A stretch of 64,000 nt of DNA from Phytophthora colocasiae (Eukaryota > Oomycota > Peronosporomycetes > Peronosporales > Peronosporaceae): assembly GCA_018806915.1 (NCBI GenBank), contig JAGKQI010000057.1, forward strand, positions 153,475 through 217,474, read 5' to 3'. Position 1 is the stretch's first letter. Every line of letters starts with the position of its first letter. Of the stretch, positions 45,351-55,984 are shown one piece after another. Both the position numbers and the translations under genes were made by a program. Under the pieces are notes generated by a model. The model was not told the DNA's origin and searched no databases. It was given only the letters and a program-made list of their open reading frames with translations.

Positions 45351-46276
45351 CTAGGCCTCGTCTTCGAACGCCTGTATTTCCTCATCCGACAACTCACGCT
45401 GCCCCTTGGTCATCATTGCGTGCAACTCCATCAACCCCTCTGCAGTCATCTTAAACATACTTGGGGAAAGTTTTTTTTGATAGCCACCAATGCTTCCGTC
45501 ACTGCGGAAGTAGCCGTCGCTGCGGGAGGTGTTGTCGTCACTGTGGGAGGTATTGCAGCCGCTGTCGTCCGAGGTGTTGCTCTACGAGGTGTTGACATCG
45601 CTGTCGTGCGAGGTGCCTTCGTAGGGGGTGATGACTCGTTCGTCGCGACTGCTGTTTCCTTCTCCCTCCGACGCTTGGAGCTTGCACACTGCGTGTGGAT
45701 AAGGTCATCCGCATCAGAAATCGTCGGTCGCAGCTTGTCACGCGCTTTATTGACTTGCCGGTTAAGGCAATTCAGATGCCCCTCGCGAAGGCTCTTCACG
45801 TGCTTGAATGCGCTATCCGAGGTCGGAGGATAAGTCTCACTCGCATCCATTTCCCACGAACGATGGCTCCACCTGATACGAAGTTTGACACGATTGGTGT
45901 CCGCAAGCTTCTGCAACTTCTCAGCCTTAGCCTCCAACTGCATGATCCGCTTCTCGGCCGCAGCACCCTCCTCCGTTCGCATGTAGTTCAGCACAGTGCT
46001 CTTGTAGGCGTTCGGGTATGGATATTCATCACCAGACACCCACACTCATCGGGAGCATCGCTTTCGCCTGACGGGGCGTTCCAGTAAGTCGAGCGTTCGT
46101 TTTCATCACCTTTGTCAGTCGTCCGTGCCGTACTATTGAGCGACAGCTCATCACGCGCTTCATCGTCGATGAGAACCCAATCAGACTGATAAGTCGCCTC
46201 TGCATCTTGGCTCCATATAGTGAGAGAACCGATCGACTGCTTCGCCTTCCACCTCTAATACCCGTCCTTTGCTCCC
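45351..46276 (-). pseudogene. unknown gene M, founder copy
   Basis: Unrecognised protein, source of the tandem array. Minus-strand order: IDDEARDELSLNSTARTTDK, a Glu/Ser/Asp segment (WNAPSGESDAPDECG), SGDEYPYPNAYKSTVLNYMR, a coiled coil (AAAEKRIMQLEAKAEKLQKL), IRWSHRSWEMDASETYPPT, a basic segment SSKRRREK, and a Thr/Pro/Ala-rich tail. A frameshift at a seven-A run near 45475 precedes MTAEGLMELHAMMTKGQREL and the TAG at 45351. A one-base deletion at about 46035 (after DECG) is shared by all array copies except the last one (63830), where the frame is intact. The 5' part of the gene is seen only in the long array units. The 3' end occurs once, in this copy. Confidence 0.6.
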
Positions 46277-46455
46277 TCGTACTCATCGGCGTCCAGATCT
46301 GGGACCCAACTGTCCTCCGGAAGGAGGATCATTGAAATCGAGCCGATCTGTTTCATCCACCGTCAACCCGATTCGCGGTCGATCCGGAAAGTTCCGTACC
46401 AGCTTCAGCTTAGAGACATGGACCACTGGGAAGATATGGTAACCAGATCCGCGAT
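46274..46455 (-). repeat. element B pol fragment in founder unit
   Basis: About 180 bp matching element B 33868-34050 (integrase C-terminus, FPVVHVSKLK..DRPRIGLTVDE). It includes the same frameshift as element B, so it was captured after that break. Confidence 0.9.
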
Positions 46456-47310
46456 GGTGTTGACATCGCTGTCGTGCGAGGTGCCTTCGTAGGGGGTGAT
46501 GACTCGTTCGTCTCGACTGCTGTTTCCTTCTCCCTCCGACGCTTGGAGCTTGCACACTGCGTGTGGATAAGGTCATCCACATCAGAAATCGTCGGTCGCA
46601 GCTTGTCACGCGCTTCGCTTAAAGCAATTCAGATGCCCCTCACGAAGGCTCCACGTGCTTGAATGCGCTGTCGAGGTCGGAGGATAAGTCTCACTCGCAT
46701 CCATTTCCCACGAACGATGGCTCCACCTGATACGAAGTTTGACACGATTGGTGTCCGCAAGCTTCTGCAACTTCTCAGCCTCAGCCTCCAACTGCATGAT
46801 CCGCTTCTCGGCCGCAGCACCCTCCTCCGTTCGCATGTAGTTCAGAACAGTGCTCTTGTAGGCGTTCGGGTATGGATATTCATCACCAGACACCCACACT
46901 CATCGGGAGCATCGCTTTCGCCTGACGGGGCGTTCCAGTAAGTCGAGCGTTCGTTTTCATCACCTTTGTCAGTCGTCCGTGCCGTACTATTGAGCGACAG
47001 CTCATCACGCGCTTCATCGTCGATGAGAACCCAATCAGACTGATAAGTCGCCTCTGCATCTTGGCTCCATATAGTGAGAGAACCGATCGACTGCTTCGCC
47101 TTCCACCTCTAATACCCGTCCTTTGCTCCCTCGTACTCATCGGCGTCCAGATCTGGGACCCAACTGTCCTCCGGAAGGAGGATCATTGAAATCGAGCCGA
47201 TCTGTTTCATCCACCGTCAACCCGATTCGCGGTCGATCCGGAAAGTTCCGTACCAGCTTCAGCTTAGAGACATGGACCACTGGGAAGATATGGTAACCAG
47301 ATCCCGCGAT
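46456..47310. repeat. array unit 2, short (855 bp)
   Basis: Gene M segment followed by the 180-bp element B segment, joined at GCTCC|CTCGTACTC. Relative to long units, about 767 bp are missing at this junction. Confidence 0.93.
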
Positions 47311-48166
47311 GGTGTTGACATCGCTGTCGTGCGAGGTGCCTTCGTAGGGGGTGATGACTCGTTCGTCTCGACTGCTGTTTCCTTCTCCCTCCGACGCTTG
47401 GAGCTTGCACACTGCGTGTGGATAAGGTCATCCACATCAGAAATCGTCGGTCGCAGCTTGTCACGCGCTTCGCTTAAAGCAATTCAGATGCCCCTCACGA
47501 AGGCTCCACGTGCTTGAATGCGCTGTCCGAGGTCGGAGGATAAGTCTCACTCGCATCCATTTCCCACGAACGATGGCTCCACCTGATACGAAGTTTGACA
47601 CGATTGGTGTCCGCAAGCTTCTGCAACTTCTCAGCCTCAGCCTCCAACTGCATGATCCGCTTCTCGGCCGCAGCACCCTCCTCCGTTCGCATGTAGTTCA
47701 GCACAGTGCTCTTGTAGGCGTTCGGGTATGGATATTCATCACCAGACACCCACACTCATCGGGAGCATCGCTTTCGCCTGACGGGGCGTTCCAGTAAGTC
47801 GAGCGTTCGTTTTCATCACCTTTGTCAGTCGTCCGTGCCGTACTATTGAGCGACAGCTCATCACGCGCTTCATCGTCGATGAGAACCCAATCAGACTGAT
47901 AAGTCGCCTCTGCATCTTGGCTCCATATAGTGAGAGAACCGATCGACTGCTTCGCCTTCCACCTCTAATACCCGTCCTTTGCTCCCTCGTACTCATCGGC
48001 GTCCAGATCTGGGACCCAACTGTCCTCCGGAAGGAGGATCATTGAAATCGAGCCGATCTGTTTCATCCACCGTCAACCCGATTCGCGGTCGATCCGGAAA
48101 GTTCCGTACCAGCTTCAGCTTAGAGACATGGACCACTGGGAAGATATGGTAACCAGATCCCGCGAT
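47311..48166. repeat. array unit 3, short (856 bp)
   Basis: Near-identical to unit 2. Confidence 0.93.
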
Positions 48167-49788
48167 GGTGTTGGCATCGCTGTCGGGCGAGGTGCCTTCG
48201 TAGGGGGTGATGACTCGTTCGTCTCGACTGCTGTTTCCCTCTCCCTCCGACGCTTGGAGCTTGCACACTGCGTGTGGATAAGGTCATCCACATCAGAAAT
48301 CGTCGGTCGCAGCTTGTCACGCGCTTCGCTTAAAGCAATTCAGATGCCCCTCACGAAGGCTCCACGTGCTTGAATGCGCTGTCCGAGGTCGGAGGATAAG
48401 TCTCACTCGCATCCATTTCCCACGAACGATGGCTCCACCTGATACGAAGTTTGACACGATTGGTGTCCGCAAGCTTCTGCAACTTCTCAGCCTCAGCCTC
48501 CAACTGCATGATCCGCTTCTCGGCCGCAGCACCCTCCTCCGTTCGCATGTAGTTCAGCACAGTGCTCTTGTAGGCGTTCGGGTATGGATATTCATCACCA
48601 GACACCCACACTCATCGGGAGCATCGCTTTCGCCTGACGGGGCGTTCCAGTAAGTCGAGCGTTCGTTTTCATCACCTTTGTCAGTCGTCCGTGCCGTACT
48701 ATTGAGCGACAGCTCATCACGCGCTTCATCGTCGATGAGAACCCAACCAGACTGATAAGTCGCCTCTGCATCTTGACTCTATTTAGTGAGAGAATCGATC
48801 GACTGCTTCGCCTTCCACCTCTAATACCCGTCCTTTGCTCCCTTGGTTGTGTAGCCGGTCATCAACTCGCAGACTTCCCACGATACTGGGTATGGCAGCG
48901 ACCGCAGCTTGTGCACATACTGCCACAGGATACCACGCTGCTGGCAACTCAACTGCCCTCCGTAACACCATCGGTGCAGTGCCTTTGCCAGCGCTGATGC
49001 AGACGGAAACAGCGCCTGAAGCTCAGGATACATCTCGCGCAGCTGCTCGCCGCGATCAATAACAGCTCGGTAGTTTATGTCGTCGAAATCTCTCCAAAAC
49101 GAAAATGAGAGCTCAGAGAAGAGGCTTAGACAGAACCCTCCAGAAAGTGATCTCCAGAAAGTGATTGTTGTTCTTTATCCCTTCCCACTCGACTTCTGAT
49201 CGTTTCAGCCTAACTTCTTTTCAATTCCACGTAATTTCCTCCAACTTTGCATCCAATCACTCCGGTTTCACATGCATATACAAGAAAAATATAAAATCTC
49301 CACGAAAAATAAGATCTCCACACTTTATCCAGATAGACATCCAGATCTGCATCCGCGATGTCAGCGTTGTGACCTGGTCACATCGCCCACTTCGCGTCTA
49401 TACTTCTTCGTGCGACTGCATCACGCCAAACCGATTTCGATTGGCATGATCTCGCAAGATCATGCTCAATATTGCTCCACAGTTAAGATCAGCTTCGTCG
49501 ACCCAAGTCGGCTCATCATAACCGACCCAGTGCACCAGGAATTCACGATAGATCCGGCCATAGCGAGTTCGCTTCCCACTTCGCATGTCCGAGATCCGTT
49601 CGACCTCGTACTCATCGGCGTCCAGATCTGGGACCCAACTGTCCTCCGGAAGGAGGATCATTGAAATCGAGCCGATCTGTTTCATCCACCGTCAACCCGA
49701 TTCGCGGTCGATCCGGAAAGTTCCGTACCAGCTTCAGCTTAGAGACATGGACCACTGGGAAGATATGGTAACCAGATCCCGCGATGGT
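48167..49788. repeat. array unit 4, long, cassette L1 (1622 bp)
   Basis: Carries more of gene M (LPYPVSWEVCELMTGYTTKG, FWRDFDDINYR) and about 0.5 kb of element B (33530-34050 equivalent, including the chromodomain frame 49685-49398). L1 cassette at 48974-49067. Element D begins at its right end. Confidence 0.9.
48974..49067 (-). other. gene M cassette L1
   Basis: 94 bp encoding VIDRGEQLREMYPELQALFP..ALAKALH between the constant segments FWRDFDDINYR and RWCYGGQLSCQQRG. In units 5 and 8 the same place holds cassette L2. Confidence 0.8.
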
Positions 49789-49951
49789 TGTGACGGGCTT
49801 TCACTATACCCGTCACACGCCGCGGTTCGATTGGTTGAACCGCGGCCAATCTCTGCTAGCTATAGGTTGGTGGCTGTGGCGGCTCCAAGGCCGCCACCAC
49901 CTTCTAAACCAACCCAGAGTTATATTTTACAAGAAGCACCGCCCCGTTACA
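49789..49951 (+). repeat. element D 5' LTR (163 bp)
   Basis: TGTGACGGGC..CCCCGTTACA. Short for a Ty3 LTR and made largely of hairpins: stems 49790-49797/49809-49816, 49820-49828/49837-49845 and 49876-49883/49890-49897. Confidence 0.95.
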
Positions 49952-49953
49952 TC

Positions 49954-49972
49954 TGGTAGCACTTTGTAGTCC
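49954..49972 (+). promoter_or_regulatory. primer-binding-site-like motif, element D
   Basis: TGGTAGCACTTTGTAGTCC, 2 nt after the LTR, identical to element C. Confidence 0.65.
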
Positions 49973-49984
49973 GTCCACACGACC

Positions 49985-51033
49985 ATGAATGACGCTTCCT
50001 ATTTCACCGAAGGGGCTGGTGCTGCCCTCGAGCATGCCAGCTTCCCCCACTTGTCCGCCTTCGAGTGGGAGGCGCTACACCGCCTTGCCGCGGTGTCCGG
50101 AGAAGGAGTCATCAAGACCTTGCTGACTGCCGGAACGGAAGAAGATCAACGACTGGCTGCTCACGAGTTCATGGCGCGTGAGCTCGCTGACCTGCGTCGG
50201 CGTGCGACGACTCCCACGCCGACCAAGAACAAGACTGACATCGTGAAACTCGATGTCTCCTGCTACAGCGGCGATGGCGCCGCTCGCCTCCAGCTGAACC
50301 GCTGGTTCTGTGAGATCGACATCGCGATCGAAGCTCGGCAGCTGTCTACCGAGTTCGCTCGTACCCGGTTCCTTTGTCCAAGATTAACGGGGAAGGCCAA
50401 GGGTGGGCGCTCGGCAAGCTTGTTGCCGACGCCTCCTGCTTTTCGACGATGGAATCGCTGAAGAGCGATCTCCGCCTGGCCTTTGAGCCCCCTCAAGACG
50501 AGCGTGTTCAACGCTCGGTGTTCCTCTCGCTCAAGCAGGGACGGATGTCCATGCTCGAGTACATCCAACGGGCTCGTCACTTGGTGTCGTGCATCACGAC
50601 AAATCCGGTGGACATGGCGACTCAAGTCCATGTCTTTATCTCTGGCATGAACGCTGGTTACCAGCGCTTCTATCTGACTCGGAAGACGCCCGACTCGCTG
50701 GAGGAAGCGTTCGAGACAGCGCTGCGAGAAGACTACAGCGTGTCCGCCTCCGAGGCATTCTCTCTCACCAGACCTCCAACTACGGAGCCCGAGCCGATGG
50801 AGATTGACGCCATCCAAGATTATCGCGGTCGTCGGCATGACAGCTCGCCGACGACATCTGCCCGTCCGGCTCCGAATACTGGTCGCGGTTCACGCCCTCT
50901 TCGATGCTTTCGCTGTCGGAAACTCGGACACCGCGCGGCTGTGTGCCGCGCCCCTGCTCCGGTACTCGCACACGTTGTTGCCGACGATGCGAATGATATG
51001 GCCGCCGACCCAAAAAACGGCGACGACCAGTAG
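49985..51033 (+). CDS. gag: element D Gag (one frameshift)
   Basis: ATG at 49985 (MNDASYFTEGAGAALEHASF). Core: LQLNRWFCEIDIAIEAR, then a single-base shift near 50400 to the frame with WALGKLVADASCFSTMESLK and LSLKQGRMSMLEYIQRARHL. One intact zinc knuckle, CFRCRKLGHRAAVC, precedes the stop TAG at 51031. About 350 residues, normal for the family. The -1 frame downstream is pol. The indel may be real decay or a sequencing error in this otherwise young element. Confidence 0.9.
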
Positions 51034-51052
51034 GTGCGGGGCGCCCTACTGG
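51012..51052 (+). promoter_or_regulatory. gag-pol -1 frameshift signal of element D
   Basis: A AAA AAC at 51012-51018 in the gag register (CCA AAA AAC), 8-nt spacer GGCGACGA, 8-bp stem CCAGTAGG/CCTACTGG (51027-51034, 51045-51052). Stem identical to element C while spacer and loop differ. The gag stop lies in the stem; the -1 frame is open into protease. Confidence 0.88.
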
Positions 51053-54000
51053 ATGCGATGTGGAAGACGGATCGCTGGTGGCAGATCCTCCTCCTAGCCC
51101 CCCTGTGCTTCATGCGCAATTCTTTGCCACCACCTCCGGCAGTGACCCGAGACTGATCATCCTCAGTATACACGTCAATGGCGCGAAGCGTCCGCTTCGT
51201 GCCCTGCTGGATTCAGGCGCGACGAACAACTTCGTTCGCGCCGAGAGTTTGTCGGTGTTACCGGCGGACACGCGAGTTAGGGACGGCCCCGGCCACATGG
51301 TTGTAAAGTATGCTGACGGGAAGCCGCGGCGTGTCCCGCGGCGTTCTGTCACCTTCGCTTACGAGTTCGACGGTTTCCATGGGTCCGATGACTTTCTGGT
51401 GATCGAGTTGAGCGGATCCTTCGACTGTGTCTTCGGTATCCCGTGGCTTGCTCGTCACCAGCCTCATATTGACTGGTTGGCTCGAACTGTCCGCCCGCGC
51501 GACATTGATGTGAATGCGGTATTGACATCTCTGCGCGGGACGCCCAACCGATGGCCGCACGTTGCAGTCATGGACCCCAACTCCATGACTCCCGCTGTAT
51601 CCGAAGTGTGCGATGGCCCTTCGGGTGCTCGCGAGCCTGTGACGTGTGCCGGTCTTGAGCAGGTGACTCAAGACATGTCTGACGTGGTCGAGCATGAGTT
51701 CCCACGTCCCGATGAGCAGCGGCTCTCGGCAACAGACAACACCGTGGTAGAACCGGGGTTCCCACGTCCCGATGAGCAGCGGCTCTCGGCAACAGACAAC
51801 ACCGTGGTCGAACAGGGGTTCCCACGCCCGGATGAGCAGCGGCTCTCCGTTGACGATGAACACGAAGGTGTGGTTGAGCGTGGTCTCCCACGCGCGGTCG
51901 AGCAGGGGCTCCCGCATGTGGTTGAGCAGAGACTCCCTGATAGAATCGACGCCGATGTCGTGTCCCGGCGTCTGAGTACAGCAGACTTGGTCGAGCGTGG
52001 TCTCCCACTGCCTGCTACGGAAGAGTTCATCCGGCCAGTCCGTCGCCGTGGTCGCCGCCAGCCCCGGCGACCCCGCGCTCCTCCGAATGAGTCAGACGCG
52101 TCTGACTCCGAGGTTATCTCCGTTCTGGTGGGGGATGACGCGGCATCGATCCCGCGAATGCACAATGTCGAAGTTGCACGCCCGCCGTGCGATGCATCTG
52201 AGATCACACATTTGCCTGCTCTCGCTTGGAAACACTTTCTCCGCGATATGAAGCATGGTGAGATCGAGCAGGTTTGCATGATCGTCGCGGGCAACACCGC
52301 GACGATCGCGGCTGTCGATGTAGACGCTGGTGACCCAGCGTCCAATACCCGGGAACGCCCGAAAGGCGCTGAGCCTAAGTCCGCCCGCGAGGCTCGCTAC
52401 TTGGCTCAGTCGTTGCCGGCACTCGAAGCCGCCGGCAACCCAGTCGCCCCCCTGGTTCGCGAGTTCATCGACATCTTCCCTGATAAGGTGCCAGCCGCCC
52501 TTCCACCGGACCGCGGAGTCCGACACGAGATCGACCTCGTGCCTGGTGCGAAGTATTGCGTGACGAGACAGTGGCCGCTTCCCCGTGATCAAGTCGAAGC
52601 AATCGACGCCTTCTTCGAGGGTCGCCGACAAGCCGGCCACGTCCGTGAGAGTTTGTCCCCGCACTCCAGTCCGACATTTTGCGTGAAGAAAGCAACCGGT
52701 GGATGGCGGATCGTCCACGCCTTCAATAAGCTCAACGATGCCACCATCCCGGCGCAGACGCCGATCCCGAGGAAGGACATGGTGCTCGACACCATGTCGG
52801 GCAGCACCACATACAGCGCGATTGATCTGATGGACGGCTTCTATCAGATCTTGATGCGGGAGGATGACGTACCGCTGACTGCAGTCAGCACGCCCAGTGG
52901 AATGCTTTGGGAATGGCTTGTAATGCCACAGGGGCTAAAGAATGCTCCTGCTACCTTCAACCGCATGGTGTCGAACTTGCTCCGCCCGTACCGAGACTTC
53001 GCGCCCAGCTACTTCGATGACATTTTCATCCACAGCCGTGCTGAACGAGGCTTGACGGACGTCGAGGTGCATCTGCAACACCTGCGGCAGGTGTTCGAAG
53101 TGATGCGAGAGAACAAGCTGTACGCCAACTTGAAGAAGTGTATCTTCTGCGCTCCCGAGATCCCAGTGCTCGGGAGCTACGTCAGCAAGGAAGGTGTCCG
53201 TGCTGACCCCGAGAAGATTGAAGCCATCTGCGCTTGTCCCGCGCCTCAGGATCAGAAGCAGCTCCGGCAGTGGCTGGGGCTCGCGACGTATCTTCACCAT
53301 TACTCGAAGAACTTCGCGCTGACCATCCAACCGCTGTCTCAACTCCTGAAGGCAGACGCCATGTGGTCATGGCTCCCCGAGCACCAAACAGCCTTCGACG
53401 CGGTGAAGACGAGTTTGTCGACCGCGCCCGTCTTGATGCTTCCAGATCACTCCAAGCCGCTCCACGTTGTATGCGACGCGAGTGACTTCGCGATCGGCTG
53501 TGCCTTGATGCAGTTTGACGACGAGGGCCGTGAGCGAGTGGTGAGTTACCAGTCGCGCCAAACTGGAGCAGGCGGAACGGAATTATCCGGTCCATGATAA
53601 AGAGTTGCTTGCCATGCGCTACGCACTCATCAAGTTCCGTGTGTACCTCCTAGGCGAGAAGTCCTTCGCGATCTACACAGATCACGCGTCGCTGAGGACA
53701 GCGACGAAGAGCCCCCACTTGTCCCAGCGCATGGCACGCTGGTTATCGCTCTTCTCCGAGTACAATTTCGTCGTGCATTACAAACCGGGCAAGTCCAACA
53801 TCCTCGCCGACGCGCTTTCACGCCGGCCAGATTACGTGCAGCGCGGCCGCCACGCAGTTGGCGACGAGGATAATGACGACTGTGCCGTCTGTATCGCCGA
53901 AAGCGTCGCTGCCGCCGAAGTCTCAGCGACCACACCGCTACGTGACCTGATCGTCGACGCGTATAAAGATGACGCGTCCTGTTCCGAGCTGATCGACTTC

Positions 54001-55984
54001 CTGCGCAACCCCAGTGGCCCAGCTGAGCGTAAGCTGTCCTCACGAGCACGCGCTCGTGTCGGCCGCTACTCACTTGAAGGCGCGCTGCTGACTTACCGCG
54101 TCGACCAAGAAGATTGCCCCCGCGTCGTCGTCCCGCTTGACGACGACCTCCGAGCTCGGTTGATCCACGAGTTCCATGACACCCCAAGTGGCGGCCACCT
54201 CGGTCGCGAGAAGACCTTTGCATCTCTCTCGCGACTTTTATTGGCCACACATGTACAAGTGGGTGAGGAAGTGGGTGCGCTCGTGTGAAGCGTGCCAGCG
54301 CGTGAAACCGGCTCCATCAAAGCAGGCCCCGCTCCGACCGCTCCCAGTCGCCACTGATGCGTGGTCGTCTGTGAGCATGGATTTCGTCTTCGGCCTACCT
54401 CGGGATACTCGAGGTCGTACGGGTATTCTAGTCTTCGTCGACCGCTTCAGTAAGATGGTTCATCTCACTCCGGTAGCAGCCTCGATCACTGCGCAACAGT
54501 CTGCTGCGCTCTTCGTCGACGTGGTGTATCTCCACCACGGTCTTCCGTCCTCGATTGTGTCGGACAGGGACCCTCGATTCACGTCCGCCTTCTGGAGGGA
54601 ACTCTTCAAGCTGTTGGGGACGCGGCTGAGTATGTCCACCGCGTCGCATCCAGAGACGGACGGCCAAACCGAGCGCGCTAACCGAGTCGTCGAAGATGTA
54701 CTACGCAGCTTTGCCACGTCGTTTAAGTCATGGAGCTCTTTCCTGCCGATGGTGGAGTTCGCCATCAATAATGCCGTGCACGCGTCAACTGGCTTGACGC
54801 CGTTCTTCGTAAATTTCGGCCGTCACCCGCGCGTTCCGGCGCTCCTTGGGCTGGAGCGCCCCCTTCCAGTTCAACTGTCAGAGAATCACGACGCTGCAAC
54901 CGCCACCCCCACTGGTGGTGCCTCCGTCGCGACGCACGAGACGGCCGCTGACCCGAATGTGAATGCGGTGAGCACGAGGTCTTCCACGCGGACCCCAAGC
55001 CAGCGCCCTCTTACGCGGGCCGCCGCGCGAGCGGCGACTGCTTCTCCACGGGACGTTGCCGCTTGGACCAGTCGGACGCTAATCAACCCGCGTCCACGTC
55101 GCGCAGCCGAGCTTCACGCCGCCCCCGATCCGGTCGCGCCTACTGAGCCCCCGCCAGAAAACTTTGCTCCCAACGCGGCGCCGCAGCGAAGCGACGCTGC
55201 GGCTGTCCACGAGTTCGTGCAACAGCGCGAGTCAATTGTCCGCTACGTCCGCGATGCGATTGCTGCGGCCGTCGATCGCCAGAAGGAGAATGCCGACCGC
55301 AGAGGGAGAAAGAACATGGAGACATTTCACGTTGGGGATCGCGTTCTATTATCCACCGATGGGATAGCGCCGACACTAGTGACTAATCTTGGTGCAAACA
55401 AGCTCGCCCCGAGGTATATCGGACCATTCAAGGTGCTCAAGGTATTAGGGGACGCCTACAGACTACAGTTGCCTAGTACCCTGCGGCTACACCCTACCTT
55501 CTACGTTGGCCGACTCCGCCGCTATGAACCCGCTTCGCTTCCTAGCGATAGTCCGGCGCCGCGCGGCGCGGCGCTCACTGCTGAGGCAGCTGGTGACGGA
55601 GCTCGCCGTTCTCCCGTTCCAAGTCCCGCAGCCGGCGCTCCATTCGATCGAGACGCCGCGCCATCGCAGCGTCCTCCCAGCGGTCCCGTTCCTCCATTCC
55701 AACGCGATGGTCCCGCTCCACTTGTTGACGGGGGTGGTAATATTCGACATATTGTCGAGGGTATATTGGCTCATGATGACGATCGCGCGCGTCCACTGCA
55801 TCGAAGTCGCGACGCTCGGCGTCGCGATGGTGACCCACCGCTGCACCGCCAGTACCTGGTGCGATGGCTCGGTCCACTTGAGGATAGCTGGGAACCGCGC
55901 GCTGTACTTCTGGTCGATGTTCCAGATGCTGTTGCAGCGTATGAGACGGGACTTCATCGTGGCGCGATGGGCCACCGCGCCTAG
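51018..55984 (+). CDS. pol: element D Pol polyprotein (two single-base breaks)
   Basis: Order: protease LLDSGATNNFV (51208) and CVFGIPWLARHQP; spacer with three 20-residue repeats; RT with YCVTRQWPLPRDQ, WRIVHAFNKLNDA, PQGLKNAPATFNR and YFDDIFIHSR (53010); RNase H with VVCDASDFAIGCALMQ, YTDHASLRTAT and LADALSRRPDY. An extra A near 53564 and an indel near 54235 shift the frame. Integrase: HEFHDTPSGGHLG and CEACQRVK zinc finger; D, D, E in SMDFVFG, VSDRDPRF and GQTERANR; GPF/Y module YIGPFKVLKVLGDAYRLQL; chromodomain IRHIVEGILAHDDD..YLVRWLGPLEDSWEPR. The stop is at 55982. The last 410 bp overlap the antisense gene. Confidence 0.93.
51688..51867 (+). repeat. three 60-bp in-frame repeats in element D pol
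   Basis: Exact 60-bp period (TCCCACGTCCCGATGAGCAG at 51701, 51761, 51821), giving a 20-residue repeat GFPRPDEQRLSATDNTVVEQ in the spacer after protease. The third copy is diverged. Confidence 0.92.

Larger units (their letters stand above)
45587..49788. repeat. chimeric gene M / element B tandem array, left part
   Basis: Founder, two short units and one long unit in direct order, cut by element D at 49788. Every unit joins the 3' end of element B pol to gene M at the same base (CCCGCGAT|GGTGTTGACATC), so the array grew from one fusion. Confidence 0.93.

Noticed and set aside
46029..46286. 85-codon minus frames repeated through the array (MSTREQRTGIRGG type) and 91-codon MCKLQASEGEG frames
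   Set aside because: Out-of-frame or fusion readings of gene M and pol B segments; repeated only because the DNA is repeated.
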